From: an uncultured Faecalibacterium sp.
GTDB lineage: Bacteria > Bacillota > Clostridia > Oscillospirales > Ruminococcaceae
DNA: 26,370 nucleotides
NCBI GenBank assembly: GCA_934512105.1
Contig: CAKSWQ010000030.1
Location: 1 to 26,370, forward strand
Reading direction: 5' to 3'
Shown: in pieces, positions 9,055 to 16,969 of the stretch
Layout: the number at the start of each line of letters is the position of its first letter
How positions within the stretch are numbered: the stretch's first letter is position 1
The notes under the pieces: model-generated
Database searches by the model: none
Told to the model about the DNA's origin: nothing
What the model saw: only the letters and a program-made list of their open reading frames with translations
Translations under genes and position numbers: made by a program

Positions 9055-9088
9055 GCGGTTGCCGCGCTCTGCGGAGCGCGGCAACCGC
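9055..9088. repeat. Perfect 15-bp inverted repeat
   Basis: Arms GCGGTTGCCGCGCTC and its exact complement flank a 4-nt loop (9070-9073). No long T-run follows on either strand, so it is not a standard terminator. It sits in the 440-bp gap between the ftsZ unit and the c-di-GMP gene. The rest of that gap (8980-9230) shows only a small stem GCAAACG/CGTTTGC (9113-9119, 9136-9142) and no credible gene. Confidence 0.7.
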
Positions 9089-9236
9089 ATTTTCACAAGA
9101 AGGGCTGTAACGGCAAACGGCTTGCTTTCGAACAGCGTTTGCAAAGGGTACAGTAAAATTGGATCGTATTTATACAACTGGGAATGAAAATCTTTGCTGG
9201 AAATACCGGAAAATGACAGAAATGTTGCGCACATCC

Positions 9237-9265
9237 TTGCATTTTGCCGCAGAATCCATTAAAGT
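9237..9265 (+). promoter_or_regulatory. Possible promoter of the c-di-GMP gene
   Basis: TTGCAT (9237-9242) and TAAAGT (9260-9265) at 17 bp. An overlapping TATAAA at 9265 is also present. AT-rich context supports a promoter somewhere in this stretch, but the exact boxes are uncertain. Confidence 0.4.
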
Positions 9266-9375
9266 ATAAATGAATGCAAAAGAGGATGCCGGGGAAAGCC
9301 CATTACATCCGGTCAGTGCGGACGACGCGCCCGGAGTGGAGCCGGAATAGAAGGATGCGCCGCAAAAGGAGAGAC

Positions 9376-11757
9376 ATGGCCATGAACGAGAAACCGAAGA
9401 TCCTGATCGCGGATGATTCCGAGATCAACCGTGCCCTGCTCAAGGAGATACTGGGCGATGGCTATGACTATCTGGAAGCCGAGGACGGCGCAGCGGCGGT
9501 GGAACTGATGCGGCAGCGCGCGGATATCTCCCTGCTGCTGCTGGATCTGATGATGCCGGGCATGGACGGCTTTGACGTGCTGCGGGTGATGAAGTACCAC
9601 GCATGGCTGGACGAGATCCCGGTCATTGTCATCTCGGCGGCAGAGGATACCGCCAGCATCGAGCGCGCCTACGATCTGGGCGTAACGGACTATATCCGCC
9701 GCCCCTTCGAGCGGATCATGGTGCTGCGCCGGGTGAAGAATGTCCTCATGCTGTACGCTAAGCAAAAGCGGCTCACCCGCCTTGTCACCGATCAGGTGTA
9801 CGAAAAAGAGCATAACAGCGTGCTGATGATCAGCATCCTGAGCCATGTGGTGGAGTTTCGCAACAGTGAGAGCGGGCTGCATGTCCTGCACATCCGCACC
9901 CTGACCGATCTGCTTTTGCACCGGCTGGTGCAAAAGACCGACCGCTATCAGCTGGATGAAAGCGATATCGCTCGCATCAGCACCGCCTCGGCGCTGCACG
10001 ATATCGGCAAGATCGTCATCCCGGAAGCGATTCTGAACAAGCCCGGACGCCTGACCGCCGAGGAGTTTGCCATCATCAAGAACCATACCGTGGCGGGTGC
10101 GCAGATGCTGCAGGATCTGGGACAGGCTATTGCGCAGGACGAGCCGCTTTTGCAGGTGGCGCACGCCATCTGCCGCTGGCACCACGAGCGCTGGGACGGC
10201 AATGGCTACCCCGACCGGCTGAAAGGGGACGAGATCCCCATTGCGGCGCAGGTGGTGGCGCTGGCAGACGTGTACGACGCCCTGACCAGTGAGCGCTGCT
10301 ATAAGCACGCCTACGACCACGACACCGCGCTGCGCATGATCCTGAACGGCGAGTGCGGTGCCTTCAACCCGCTGCTGCTGGACTGCCTGCGGGAGTCCTC
10401 GGAGCAGCTGCGCACCGAGCTGACCCGCTCGGAGTGGGACAGGGGCTTCCGGCAGGAGACCCACCGCCTTTCTGAAGAAATTTTGCACCGGGAGGCGCTG
10501 CCCCGGGAGAACCACTCTCAGCTGCTGCTGGAGCAGGAAAAGGAGCGCACGGATTTCTACGCCGCCCAGTGCGGCGGCATCCGGTTCGACTACGACCTGC
10601 TGGCAGGCAGTGTGACGGTGTATGACTACCATGCCGAGCCCATGCAGCAAAAAACGGTGACCGATTTTGCACAGGGCAGGGGGCTCAGCTTTTTGAACGT
10701 GCAGGATCGGCGCAAGCTTTCCAAGGCCATCAGCCGCGCCACGCCAGAGGCACCGGATGTGGTACTGCCGGTCATGGTGCAGCGGGACGGAGAGCCGCGC
10801 CTGCACCGGATGGCGCTGCATACCATCTGGAGCGGTGCCGGGGTGCGCCGCTGCGTGAACGTGCTGGGGCAGCTGACCGATGAACAGCACCGCATGGAGC
10901 GTCAGGCCGAACTGCTGACCGCACTCGGCCCGGAGGAGGATCCCGCCCATTTCCTGCGGCGGCTGCAGGGCATCTTTGATGTGGTGCGTCTGGTGGACCC
11001 GGAGCATCGCAAGGTGCTTGCACTGGACAGTGATGGCATCCTGACCGAAAAGCCCGGCAGCTGCCACATGGTATGGAACCGGGATACCCGGTGCGAAAAC
11101 TGCATCTCTGCCAAGGCCTACGCCCGCAAGACCATCCTGAATAAGATCGAGTTCAAGGACGAGGAAGCCTACTTTGTCATCTCCAAGTACATCGAGGTGG
11201 GCGGCAGGGGCTGTATGCTGGAAATGGTCACCCGGCTGACGGATGGCCGCTGGCTGGATATGGGCGATCACCGGCTGCTGCTGGATCGCTGCGACGGAAT
11301 GGAGCGCAGCGCCTTTGTAGACCCCCTGACCGGGGCCTACACCCGCCGCTATTTTGATAAGTTCCTTGCCGGGGGCGAGATGCACGGCGGCGTGGCCATG
11401 ATCGACGTGGATCAGTTCAAATCGGTCAACGACAGCTTTGGGCATCTGGTGGGGGACGAGGCGCTGCAAACCGTGGCCGCAGCCATGCAGAGCTGCCTGC
11501 GCCAGACCGATATCCTGATCCGTTACGGCGGCGATGAATTTTTGCTGCTGATGCCCCAGAACCGCCCCGACGGCGTAGAAAGCGTGATCCGGCGTGTGCA
11601 GAACGCCGTGCGGACAGCACGGGTACCCAGCCACCCGGAGCTCCGGCTTTCGGTAAGCATTGGCGGGGTATGCGATGTGCAGCCCCTGACCGAGGCCATC
11701 CGTCAGGCCGATGCCCGGATGTACTGCAATAAAGAAAACGGTGAGCAGGTGTTATAA
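9376..11757 (+). CDS. Response regulator with HD-GYP and GGDEF domains (c-di-GMP turnover)
   Basis: A 793-residue cytosolic signalling protein. The receiver domain (about 7-125) has acidic Asp13/Asp14, phospho-acceptor Asp57 and Ser87, but the invariant lysine is Arg109 (DYIRRPF). The HD-GYP phosphodiesterase domain (about 145-345) has His169, HD at 208-209, and HHERWDGNGYP at 269-279. The middle (about 390-640) looks like PAS-type sensor regions, with a cysteine cluster at 563, 573 and 576. The GGDEF diguanylate cyclase domain (about 645-793) has an intact GGDEF (718-722) and an RxxD inhibitory site at 709-712, five residues before it. Start ATG 9376 has AAAAGGAGA upstream; the longer frame from 9274 lacks a ribosome binding site. 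It is monocistronic, and no partner histidine kinase is visible. Confidence 0.93.
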   Translation: MAMNEKPKILIADDSEINRALLKEILGDGYDYLEAEDGAAAVELMRQRADISLLLLDLMMPGMDGFDVLRVMKYHAWLDEIPVIVISAAEDTASIERAYDLGVTDYIRRPFERIMVLRRVKNVLMLYAKQKRLTRLVTDQVYEKEHNSVLMISILSHVVEFRNSESGLHVLHIRTLTDLLLHRLVQKTDRYQLDESDIARISTASALHDIGKIVIPEAILNKPGRLTAEEFAIIKNHTVAGAQMLQDLGQAIAQDEPLLQVAHAICRWHHERWDGNGYPDRLKGDEIPIAAQVVALADVYDALTSERCYKHAYDHDTALRMILNGECGAFNPLLLDCLRESSEQLRTELTRSEWDRGFRQETHRLSEEILHREALPRENHSQLLLEQEKERTDFYAAQCGGIRFDYDLLAGSVTVYDYHAEPMQQKTVTDFAQGRGLSFLNVQDRRKLSKAISRATPEAPDVVLPVMVQRDGEPRLHRMALHTIWSGAGVRRCVNVLGQLTDEQHRMERQAELLTALGPEEDPAHFLRRLQGIFDVVRLVDPEHRKVLALDSDGILTEKPGSCHMVWNRDTRCENCISAKAYARKTILNKIEFKDEEAYFVISKYIEVGGRGCMLEMVTRLTDGRWLDMGDHRLLLDRCDGMERSAFVDPLTGAYTRRYFDKFLAGGEMHGGVAMIDVDQFKSVNDSFGHLVGDEALQTVAAAMQSCLRQTDILIRYGGDEFLLLMPQNRPDGVESVIRRVQNAVRTARVPSHPELRLSVSIGGVCDVQPLTEAIRQADARMYCNKENGEQVL

Positions 11758-11771
11758 CCGCAGCTGACAAC

Positions 11772-11817
11772 AAAAAAGAGACAGGCGACCCTTTCCGGGA
11801 AGCCTGTCTCATTTTTT
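11772..11817. terminator. Bidirectional terminator between the c-di-GMP gene and cysE
   Basis: GAGACAGGC (11778-11786) pairs with GCCTGTCTC (11802-11810). The plus strand continues into ATTTTTT and the minus strand into TTTTTT, so one hairpin can end both convergent genes. Confidence 0.92.
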
Positions 11818-11831
11818 ATCAAAGGAATCTT

Positions 11832-12503
11832 TTATTTCCGCTGCCGGGCGGCGATCTGCGCGGCAGTGGGCGGGATATCGCCCTGTGCGGTCTTTTCCAG
11901 CTGACTCAGACGGCGATCCAGATCGGTAAGCCGCTGCGAGACGATGTCCGGCAGATCCTGCTGGTCCAGATCGTCGGCGGGGTTTACCGCCTTGTTGTTG
12001 ATACGCACTACCTCGGCGGGCACGCCCACGGCGGTGCAGTTGGCGGGCAGGTTACGCAGCACCACGCTGCCTGCGCCGATGCGGGCGTTATCCCCGATGA
12101 ACACCGGCCCCAGAACCTTGGTGCCTGCGCCGATAAGCACATTGTTGCCCAAGGTGGGGTGGCGTTTGCCGGTATCCTTGCCGGTGCCGCCCAGCGTTAC
12201 CCCGTGGTAGATGGTGCAGTTGTCGCCGATCTCGCAGGTCTCGCCGAACACGATGCCCATGCCGTGGTCGATAAACAGACACTTGCCGATGGTGGCACCC
12301 GGGTGGATCTCGATGCCGGTGCGGTGGCGGCCATGCTGGCTGACCCACCGTGCCAGAAAAAAGTGCTTGTGCTCGTACAGCCAGTGCGCAATGCGGTGGT
12401 ACACCAGAATGTGGAATCCCGGATACAGCAGCATTACCTCCAGCACGCTGCGTGCGGCGGGGTCCTTGCGCTGGATGTTCCGCGCGTCCTCAAGTAAACC
12501 CAT
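11832..12503 (-). CDS. cysE: Serine O-acetyltransferase
   Basis: A 223-residue cytosolic enzyme that makes O-acetylserine from serine and acetyl-CoA, the entry to cysteine synthesis. An N-terminal helical part (to about 60) leads into a left-handed beta-helix of hexapeptide repeats (about 63-165). Within it lie IEIHPGATIG, FIDHGMGIVFGE with catalytic-type His80, and HGVTLGGTGKD. The C-terminal 40 residues contain a short coiled-coil-like helix (about 184-206). It is the short Firmicute form, lacking the full enterobacterial N-terminal domain. Start ATG 12503 begins MGLLEDAR and has AGAGAGG 8 bases upstream; the frame opens 12 codons earlier without a site. It is a single gene, with no cysK nearby and no T-box or S-box evident. 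Confidence 0.93.
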   Translation of the reverse strand: MGLLEDARNIQRKDPAARSVLEVMLLYPGFHILVYHRIAHWLYEHKHFFLARWVSQHGRHRTGIEIHPGATIGKCLFIDHGMGIVFGETCEIGDNCTIYHGVTLGGTGKDTGKRHPTLGNNVLIGAGTKVLGPVFIGDNARIGAGSVVLRNLPANCTAVGVPAEVVRINNKAVNPADDLDQQDLPDIVSQRLTDLDRRLSQLEKTAQGDIPPTAAQIAARQRK

Positions 12504-12564
12504 GCGGAAAACCTCTCTTTCCCATAAACACCCGCCCACGCGGCGGGGCTCTCCCTTTTACCGT

Positions 12565-12593
12565 ATTATAATAGCACAGCAGGAAACGAAAGT
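12565..12593 (-). promoter_or_regulatory. Possible cysE promoter
   Basis: A consensus -10 TATAAT on the minus strand (12565-12570) lies about 60 bases before the cysE start. The -35 at 17 bp (ACTTTC) is poor, suggesting weak or activated expression. Confidence 0.45.
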
Positions 12594-12724
12594 ACAGTGC
12601 TGCGCTAGGAATTGTGGAACAAAATGGCAGTTATTTTGCCGCATTGACTGGGTTTTGGGTAGAGTATCCAAAATTCGGCGAGAGATGACAGAAACCTTTT
12701 AGCACCTGATTTGCGCCGGAGCCA

Positions 12725-12754
12725 TTGACACATTTTGCGGTTCTATGATAAAAT
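12725..12754 (+). promoter_or_regulatory. Promoter of the pyr operon
   Basis: Consensus TTGACA (12725-12730) and TAAAAT (12749-12754), 18-bp spacing. Expected start is near 12761, giving a leader of about 210 nt before pyrC. Upstream, 12600-12720 shows no gene and no other convincing site. Confidence 0.88.
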
Positions 12755-12796
12755 AATACGAATGAAAACGCAACCATCAAGAAAAGGAGAAACACC

Positions 12797-12886
12797 ATGC
12801 TGTGCAGCGCCCAGAACCCGAAACTGAACAAGCAGTTCGCGTCCGGTTTTGCCGTGGCTTCGTTGTTTCCTTTTTTTGCGCAATGA
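12797..12886 (+). CDS. Putative pyr operon leader peptide (29 residues)
   Basis: A short ORF beginning MLCSAQNPKLNK and ending LFPFFAQ, preceded by AAAAGGAG at about 8 bases from its ATG. It lies wholly within the transcript between the pyr promoter and pyrC. Its last codons include a T-rich tract (12866-12877, TTTCCTTTTTTT), and its stop codon (12884-12886) touches the 5' arm of the downstream terminator. A ribosome finishing this ORF would cover the terminator's 5' arm. This is the geometry of the Escherichia coli pyrBI leader. No function is expected for the peptide itself. The arrangement is seen directly; expression and role are inferred. Confidence 0.7.
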   Translation: MLCSAQNPKLNKQFASGFAVASLFPFFAQ

Positions 12887-12918
12887 GCTTTTCCCTTTGC
12901 GGGGAAAAGTTTTTTTTT
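12886..12918 (+). terminator. Attenuator terminator before pyrC
   Basis: CTTTTCCC (12888-12895) pairs perfectly with GGGAAAAG (12902-12909), followed by nine T residues (12910-12918). A second small stem GCCCG/CGGGC (12919-12932) comes next. No promoter with acceptable spacing lies between here and pyrC: the TTGACA at 12935 has no -10. Transcripts therefore have to read through this terminator. Confidence 0.88.
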
Positions 12919-12971
12919 GCCCGTTTTCGGGCATTTGACACCCCAAAATATTATTACAGGAGGGAACCGCG

Positions 12972-14162
12972 ATGCTGCTGACAAACGCTGTGAACACCGA
13001 GGGACGGCCGCTGGAGATCTATGTAAAGGATGGCAAGATCGCTGCCGTAGGGCAGGATCTTTCTGCCCTTGCCGCCGAGAACGAGACGGTGGTGGATGCC
13101 GGCGGGCTGACTGTGCTGCCCGCATTTGTGGATCTGCACTGCCACTGGCGCACCCCGGGCTTTGAGTACAAGGAGGACATCGAGACCGGCAGCCGCGCCG
13201 CTGCCGCCGGTGGATACACCTTTGTAAACCTGATGCCCAACACAAAGCCCGTCTGCTCCTCTGCCGCACAGGCTGTGATGGTGGAGCAGAAAGCCGCCGA
13301 GGTAGGGCTGTGCGATGCGAACCAGACCGTCTCTATCACCGAGAACTTTGACGGTGTGAGCATCGACCACCTCAAGACCCTGCCCGCCAGTGTGAAGTTC
13401 ATTACCGAGGACGGCCACGGCGTGCAGGATAACGCCACCATGGCGCGGGCCTTTGCCATCTGCACCCAGAAGGACATCACGGTCATGAGCCACGCCGAGG
13501 ATATGGAGATCAGCCCGTGGGATTACCGTCTGGCCGAGGATATCGAGACGGTGCGCAACTGCTGGCTGAGCGAGTACTACCAGACCCGGCTGCACATGTG
13601 CCATGTGTCCACCCGGGGCGCGCTGGACGCCATCCGCATGGCAAAGCTGCGGGGCGCACCGGTCACCTGTGAGGTGACCCCCCATCACCTGTGGTTCACC
13701 AACGACACCTGCGACTACCGGGTCAACCCGCCCATCCGCACCGCCGATGATGTGGAGGCGCTGGTGGAGGGCATCCGCACCGGCATCGTGGACGCCATTG
13801 CCACCGACCACGCACCTCACTCTGAAGAGGACAAGCTGAAGGGCATGGCCGGTATGGTGGGCAGCGAGACCGCCTTCGGCGTGTGCTACACCAAGCTCTG
13901 CAAGCAGGAGGGTCTGCCGCTGGAGCTGCTGGTGCACCTGATGAGCACCCGCCCCGCCGAGATCCTGGGCCTTGCCAAGGGTCAGCTGGAGCCGGGCTTC
14001 GATGCCGACTTTGTGCTGGTGGATCTGGACACCCCCTACACGGTGGAAAAGGAAAAGCTGCACTCCAAGAGCCACAACACCCCCTTTGACGGTGCACAGC
14101 TTTACGGCAAGGTGTTTGCCACCATCAAGGCTGGTAAGATCACCTATCAGGCCGAGGAGTAA
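12972..14162 (+). CDS. pyrC: Dihydroorotase
   Basis: A 396-residue zinc-dependent amidohydrolase that cyclises carbamoyl-aspartate to dihydroorotate, step 3 of UMP synthesis. Metal and substrate motifs are present: DLHCHWRTPG with His56 and His58, MPNTKP near 88-93, SHAED with His174, CHVST with His211, and TDHAPHS with Asp279. It belongs to the class I, allantoinase-related type by length. The first motif differs from the common HxHLREPG in having Trp and Thr, while FEYKEDIETG right after is typical. ATG 12972 has AGGAGG upstream. It is the first enzyme gene of the pyr operon; aspartate transcarbamoylase (pyrB) is not in the window. Confidence 0.95.
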   Translation: MLLTNAVNTEGRPLEIYVKDGKIAAVGQDLSALAAENETVVDAGGLTVLPAFVDLHCHWRTPGFEYKEDIETGSRAAAAGGYTFVNLMPNTKPVCSSAAQAVMVEQKAAEVGLCDANQTVSITENFDGVSIDHLKTLPASVKFITEDGHGVQDNATMARAFAICTQKDITVMSHAEDMEISPWDYRLAEDIETVRNCWLSEYYQTRLHMCHVSTRGALDAIRMAKLRGAPVTCEVTPHHLWFTNDTCDYRVNPPIRTADDVEALVEGIRTGIVDAIATDHAPHSEEDKLKGMAGMVGSETAFGVCYTKLCKQEGLPLELLVHLMSTRPAEILGLAKGQLEPGFDADFVLVDLDTPYTVEKEKLHSKSHNTPFDGAQLYGKVFATIKAGKITYQAEE

Positions 14163-14170
14163 AAGAACGA

Positions 14171-14330
14171 AACCCTCTCAGTCAAAGCCTGACGGCTTTG
14201 CCAGCTCCCCCGAAGGGGGGAGCTTCAGAGAGGAGGGAAAGCAGTTCCCATATCACGAAAAGAAACAGTTGCCCTCAAGAGAAAAAGCTCCCCCTTCGGG
14301 GGAGCTGGCGCGCAAGCGCCTGAGAGGGTT
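14171..14330. repeat. Palindromic intergenic repeat, copy 2, inside the pyr operon
   Basis: Perfect 11-bp terminal inverted repeats AACCCTCTCAG / CTGAGAGGGTT bound a 160-bp element with two inner hairpins of the AGCTCCCCC/GGGGGAGCT type. It shares ends and stems with copy 1 (2028-2173). It fills the space between pyrC and pyrF almost exactly. The inner hairpins lack T-runs on the plus strand, so the operon can be read through. On the minus strand the second one is followed by TTTTT. Confidence 0.85.
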
Positions 14331-14360
14331 CTACAATACGACTTACAGGAGGACACCCAA

Positions 14361-15227
14361 ATGACGAACATGGACAAACTGTACGAAGCTGTGGAGGCCC
14401 GCGGCCCGGTGTGCGTGGGTCTGGACACCGACTTCAGCTATCTGCCTGCCGATTTTGTGGACAGCACCCTGACCAAGGGCGAGAACATCGTGCGCTTCAA
14501 CAAGAAGCTCATCGATGCCACCAAGGCTGTGGCCGGCTGCTACAAGGTGCAGATCGCTTATTATGAGTCTCTGGGCATGGAGGGCATGAAGGCCTACGCC
14601 GACACCCTGAAGGCTGTGCGCGAGGCCGGTGTGCCGGTGATCGCGGACATCAAGCGCGGCGATATCGCCAAGACCGCCGAGATGTACGCCATGGGTCACT
14701 TTACCGGCGATTTCGAGAGCGATTTCGTCACGCTGGCACCCTACATGGGTCTGGACTCCATCAGCCCCTACCTGCCCTACGCCGAAAAGCAGGGCAAGGG
14801 CATGTTCGTGCTCTGCCGCACCTCCAACGGCGGTGCCAAGGACTTTGAGTACGAGAAGCTGGCCGATGGCCGCCACGTCTACGATCTGGTGGGCGACAAG
14901 CTGAACGCTCTGGGCAAGGACTACATGGGCGAGCACGGCTACTCCTCCATCGGTCTGGTCATCGGCGGCACCCACATCGAGGAGGCCACCGAGATCCGCG
15001 CAAAGTATCAGGACAGCTTCTTCCTGATCCCCGGCTACGGCGCACAGGGCGGCAAGGCCGAGGATATTGCCCAGTACCTCACCAAGGGCAACGGCGGCGT
15101 GGTCAACTCCAGCCGCGGCATCCTGCTGGCTTACAAAAAGCAGCCGGGCGTTGCCTTTGACGAGGCCGCTTACAACGAGTGTGTGAACATGAAGGAGGCC
15201 ATTGCTCATGCGTGCAGCCTGCTGTGA
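14361..15227 (+). CDS. pyrF: Orotidine 5'-phosphate decarboxylase
   Basis: A 288-residue TIM-barrel enzyme that decarboxylates OMP to UMP, the last step of the pathway. The catalytic Asp-Lys-Asp cluster is in ADIKRGDIAKTA (Asp96, Lys98, Asp101); VGLDTD near the N-terminus and the phosphate-binding PGYGAQGG near residue 225 are also seen. It is the longer type 2 form of about 290 residues rather than the 230-240-residue Bacillus/E. coli form. The ATG at 14361 is preceded by AGGAGG. Its 3' end overlaps pyrK by 20 bases, which suggests translational coupling. Confidence 0.95.
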   Translation: MTNMDKLYEAVEARGPVCVGLDTDFSYLPADFVDSTLTKGENIVRFNKKLIDATKAVAGCYKVQIAYYESLGMEGMKAYADTLKAVREAGVPVIADIKRGDIAKTAEMYAMGHFTGDFESDFVTLAPYMGLDSISPYLPYAEKQGKGMFVLCRTSNGGAKDFEYEKLADGRHVYDLVGDKLNALGKDYMGEHGYSSIGLVIGGTHIEEATEIRAKYQDSFFLIPGYGAQGGKAEDIAQYLTKGNGGVVNSSRGILLAYKKQPGVAFDEAAYNECVNMKEAIAHACSLL

Positions 15228-15981
15228 AGCCACCGTCCTGCGCAATGAGGTCATTGCCCCGGACATCCGCCTGCTGACCGTAGTGTGGCCGGACCGCGAC
15301 CACGCCCCCCACGCAGGCCAGTTCTTCACCCTGCGCTCCTGGGGCGCAGACGAAGCCCCCTTCCTGTCCCGCCCCATCAGCGTGCACCGCTGGAACCCGG
15401 ACAGCAGCACCATCGAGTTTTTGTATCAGGTGGTGGGCGAGGGCACCGAGAAGCTGGCACAGCTCAAGCAGCGGGATACCTTCCAGCTCACCGGCCCCAT
15501 GGGCAACGGCTTTGATGTGCCGGACATCCTGAGCAAGTATAAAAAGATCGCCGTGGTGGGCGGCGGCATCGGCACTGCGCCCATGTTCCAGCTCACCCGC
15601 GAGCTGGCCGCTGCCGGGGTAAAGCCGGATGTGTTCTTCGGCTTCCGCGATACCCCCTACTGCATGGAGGAGTACCGCCGCATCGCAAACCTCGTCAAGG
15701 TGTCCACCGACACCGGCGCGGTGGGCTTCCACGGCTTTGTCACCCAGCTGTACGACCCCGCCGATTACGACGTGGTGCTGGTGTGCGGCCCCACCGTGAT
15801 GATGAAGAACGCCGCCCGCCTGTGTGCCGAAAAAGGCACCCCCTGCTTTGTGAGCATGGAAAAGAAGATGGCCTGCGGCATTGGTGCCTGCCTTGGCTGC
15901 ACCTGCGAGACCAAGGGCGGCGAGGGCAAGAGCGTGTGCAAGAACGGCCCGGTATTTGACGCAACGGAGGTGTTCTTCTGA
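15208..15981 (+). CDS. pyrK: Dihydroorotate dehydrogenase electron-transfer subunit
   Basis: A 257-residue FAD and [2Fe-2S] protein that passes electrons from dihydroorotate, via PyrD FMN, to NAD+. The flavin motif RPIS is at 55-58, the NAD-binding GGGIGTAP at 118-125, and the iron-sulfur cysteines are 223, 228, 231 and 244 (CGIGACLGC ... VCKNGPVF). ATG 15208 is chosen because AAGGAGG (15192-15198, inside pyrF) is 9 bases upstream; the alternative TTG at 15202 is too close. It overlaps the end of pyrF by 20 bases, and its stop codon overlaps the pyrD start. Confidence 0.95.
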   Translation: MRAACCEATVLRNEVIAPDIRLLTVVWPDRDHAPHAGQFFTLRSWGADEAPFLSRPISVHRWNPDSSTIEFLYQVVGEGTEKLAQLKQRDTFQLTGPMGNGFDVPDILSKYKKIAVVGGGIGTAPMFQLTRELAAAGVKPDVFFGFRDTPYCMEEYRRIANLVKVSTDTGAVGFHGFVTQLYDPADYDVVLVCGPTVMMKNAARLCAEKGTPCFVSMEKKMACGIGACLGCTCETKGGEGKSVCKNGPVFDATEVFF

Positions 15982-16907
15982 TGGCAGACCTGAAAACCAA
16001 CCTGCTGGGCTTTGTGATGAACAGCCCGGTCATCGGCGCGTCCGGCACCGTGGGCTACGGCGTGGAGTACGAAGAGCTGGCAGATTTTGCCAAGATCGGC
16101 GGCATCTCCGGCAAGGGCCTGACCCTGCACGGCCAGTACGGCAACAAGGGCGAGCGCCTGTGGGAGACCCCCTCCGGCCTCATCAACAGCATCGGCCTGC
16201 AGAACCCCGGCGTGCAGCACTTTATTGACGTGGAGCTGCCCGAGATGCTGGAACTGAAGCAGAAGTACGGCACGGTGGCCATTGCAAACCTTGGCGGCCA
16301 CAGCGAGGAAGAGTATGTGGAAGGCGCTGCGATGCTGAGCGAGAGCGCAGTGGACATCGTGGAGCTGAACATCTCCTGCCCCAACGTCAAGGTGGGCGGC
16401 ATGGCCTACGGCGTAAAGGCCGAGGCTGCCGGTGAGGTGGTGCGCATGGTGCGCGCTGCCTGCAAAAAGCCCCTGATGGTCAAGCTGAGCCCGCAGGCCG
16501 AGAACATCCCCGAGATGTGCAAGGCTGTGGAGGCCGCCGGTGCGGACGCTATCAGCCTGACCAACACCTTCCAGGCCTGCGCCATCGATCTGGAAAAGCG
16601 CCGCCCGGTGTTCAACAACATCTTTGCGGGTCTGTCCGGCCCGGCGGTGCGCCCCATTGCCCTGCGCATGGTATGGCAGGCCGTGGGTGCGGTGAACATC
16701 CCGGTGGTGGGTCTGGGCGGCATTGCCACCGGCCGTGACGCACTGGAGTTCATCATGGCAGGTGCCGCCGCAGTGCAGGTGGGTGCCGCAAACTTTGCAA
16801 ACCCCCGCGCCATGGAGACCATTGCAAACGAGATGGCAGCATGGATGGACAAGAACGGCGTGAAAACGCTGGACGAGATCCGCGGCTGTGCCCGTCATGC
16901 AGAATAA
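15981..16907 (+). CDS. pyrD: Dihydroorotate dehydrogenase, NAD-dependent catalytic subunit (class 1B)
   Basis: A 308-residue FMN TIM-barrel enzyme oxidising dihydroorotate to orotate, working as a PyrD-PyrK complex in the cytosol. The class 1 catalytic cysteine is Cys133 in NISCPNVKVGG; SGTVGYG and GLQNPG are the usual substrate and FMN contacts. Partnership with pyrK marks it as class 1B rather than membrane-bound class 2. The ATG overlaps the pyrK stop in TGATG, and GGAGG (15966-15970) lies upstream. No terminator is seen before the next promoter. Confidence 0.95.
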   Translation: MADLKTNLLGFVMNSPVIGASGTVGYGVEYEELADFAKIGGISGKGLTLHGQYGNKGERLWETPSGLINSIGLQNPGVQHFIDVELPEMLELKQKYGTVAIANLGGHSEEEYVEGAAMLSESAVDIVELNISCPNVKVGGMAYGVKAEAAGEVVRMVRAACKKPLMVKLSPQAENIPEMCKAVEAAGADAISLTNTFQACAIDLEKRRPVFNNIFAGLSGPAVRPIALRMVWQAVGAVNIPVVGLGGIATGRDALEFIMAGAAAVQVGAANFANPRAMETIANEMAAWMDKNGVKTLDEIRGCARHAE

Positions 16908-16936
16908 AAACTGATATATCCATAAAATATCTACAA

Positions 16937-16948
16937 TTATGCGCATAA
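16937..16948 (+). promoter_or_regulatory. Palindrome upstream of the pyrE promoter
   Basis: TTATGCGCATAA is a perfect 12-bp palindrome, with the half-site GCATAA repeated at 16962-16967, just before the -35. It is a candidate operator; no binding protein can be named. Confidence 0.4.
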
Positions 16949-16969
16949 AATAAAACTTAACGCATAAAT

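Noticed and set aside
9224..9233. Shared TGCGCA core before the c-di-GMP gene, pyrE, the HU gene and in the pyr leader
   Set aside because: TGCGCA is a short palindrome expected several times by chance in 26 kb of GC-rich DNA. Only the 21-bp spaced set at the HU gene exceeds chance by eye.
9313..11634. Minus-strand open frame of 773 codons opposite the c-di-GMP gene
   Set aside because: It mirrors a plus-strand gene with clear REC, HD-GYP and GGDEF motifs. The His/Gln/Ala-rich translation is typical of a shadow frame.
12755..12918. PyrR-binding attenuator in the pyr leader
   Set aside because: I could not find the conserved PyrR anti-antiterminator loop; the translated ORF plus terminator explains the leader better. 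A covariance search would settle it.
12935..12965. TTGACA just upstream of pyrC as a second promoter
   Set aside because: No acceptable -10 lies 15-19 bp downstream; the matching region is the pyrC ribosome binding site. This supports read-through of the attenuator.
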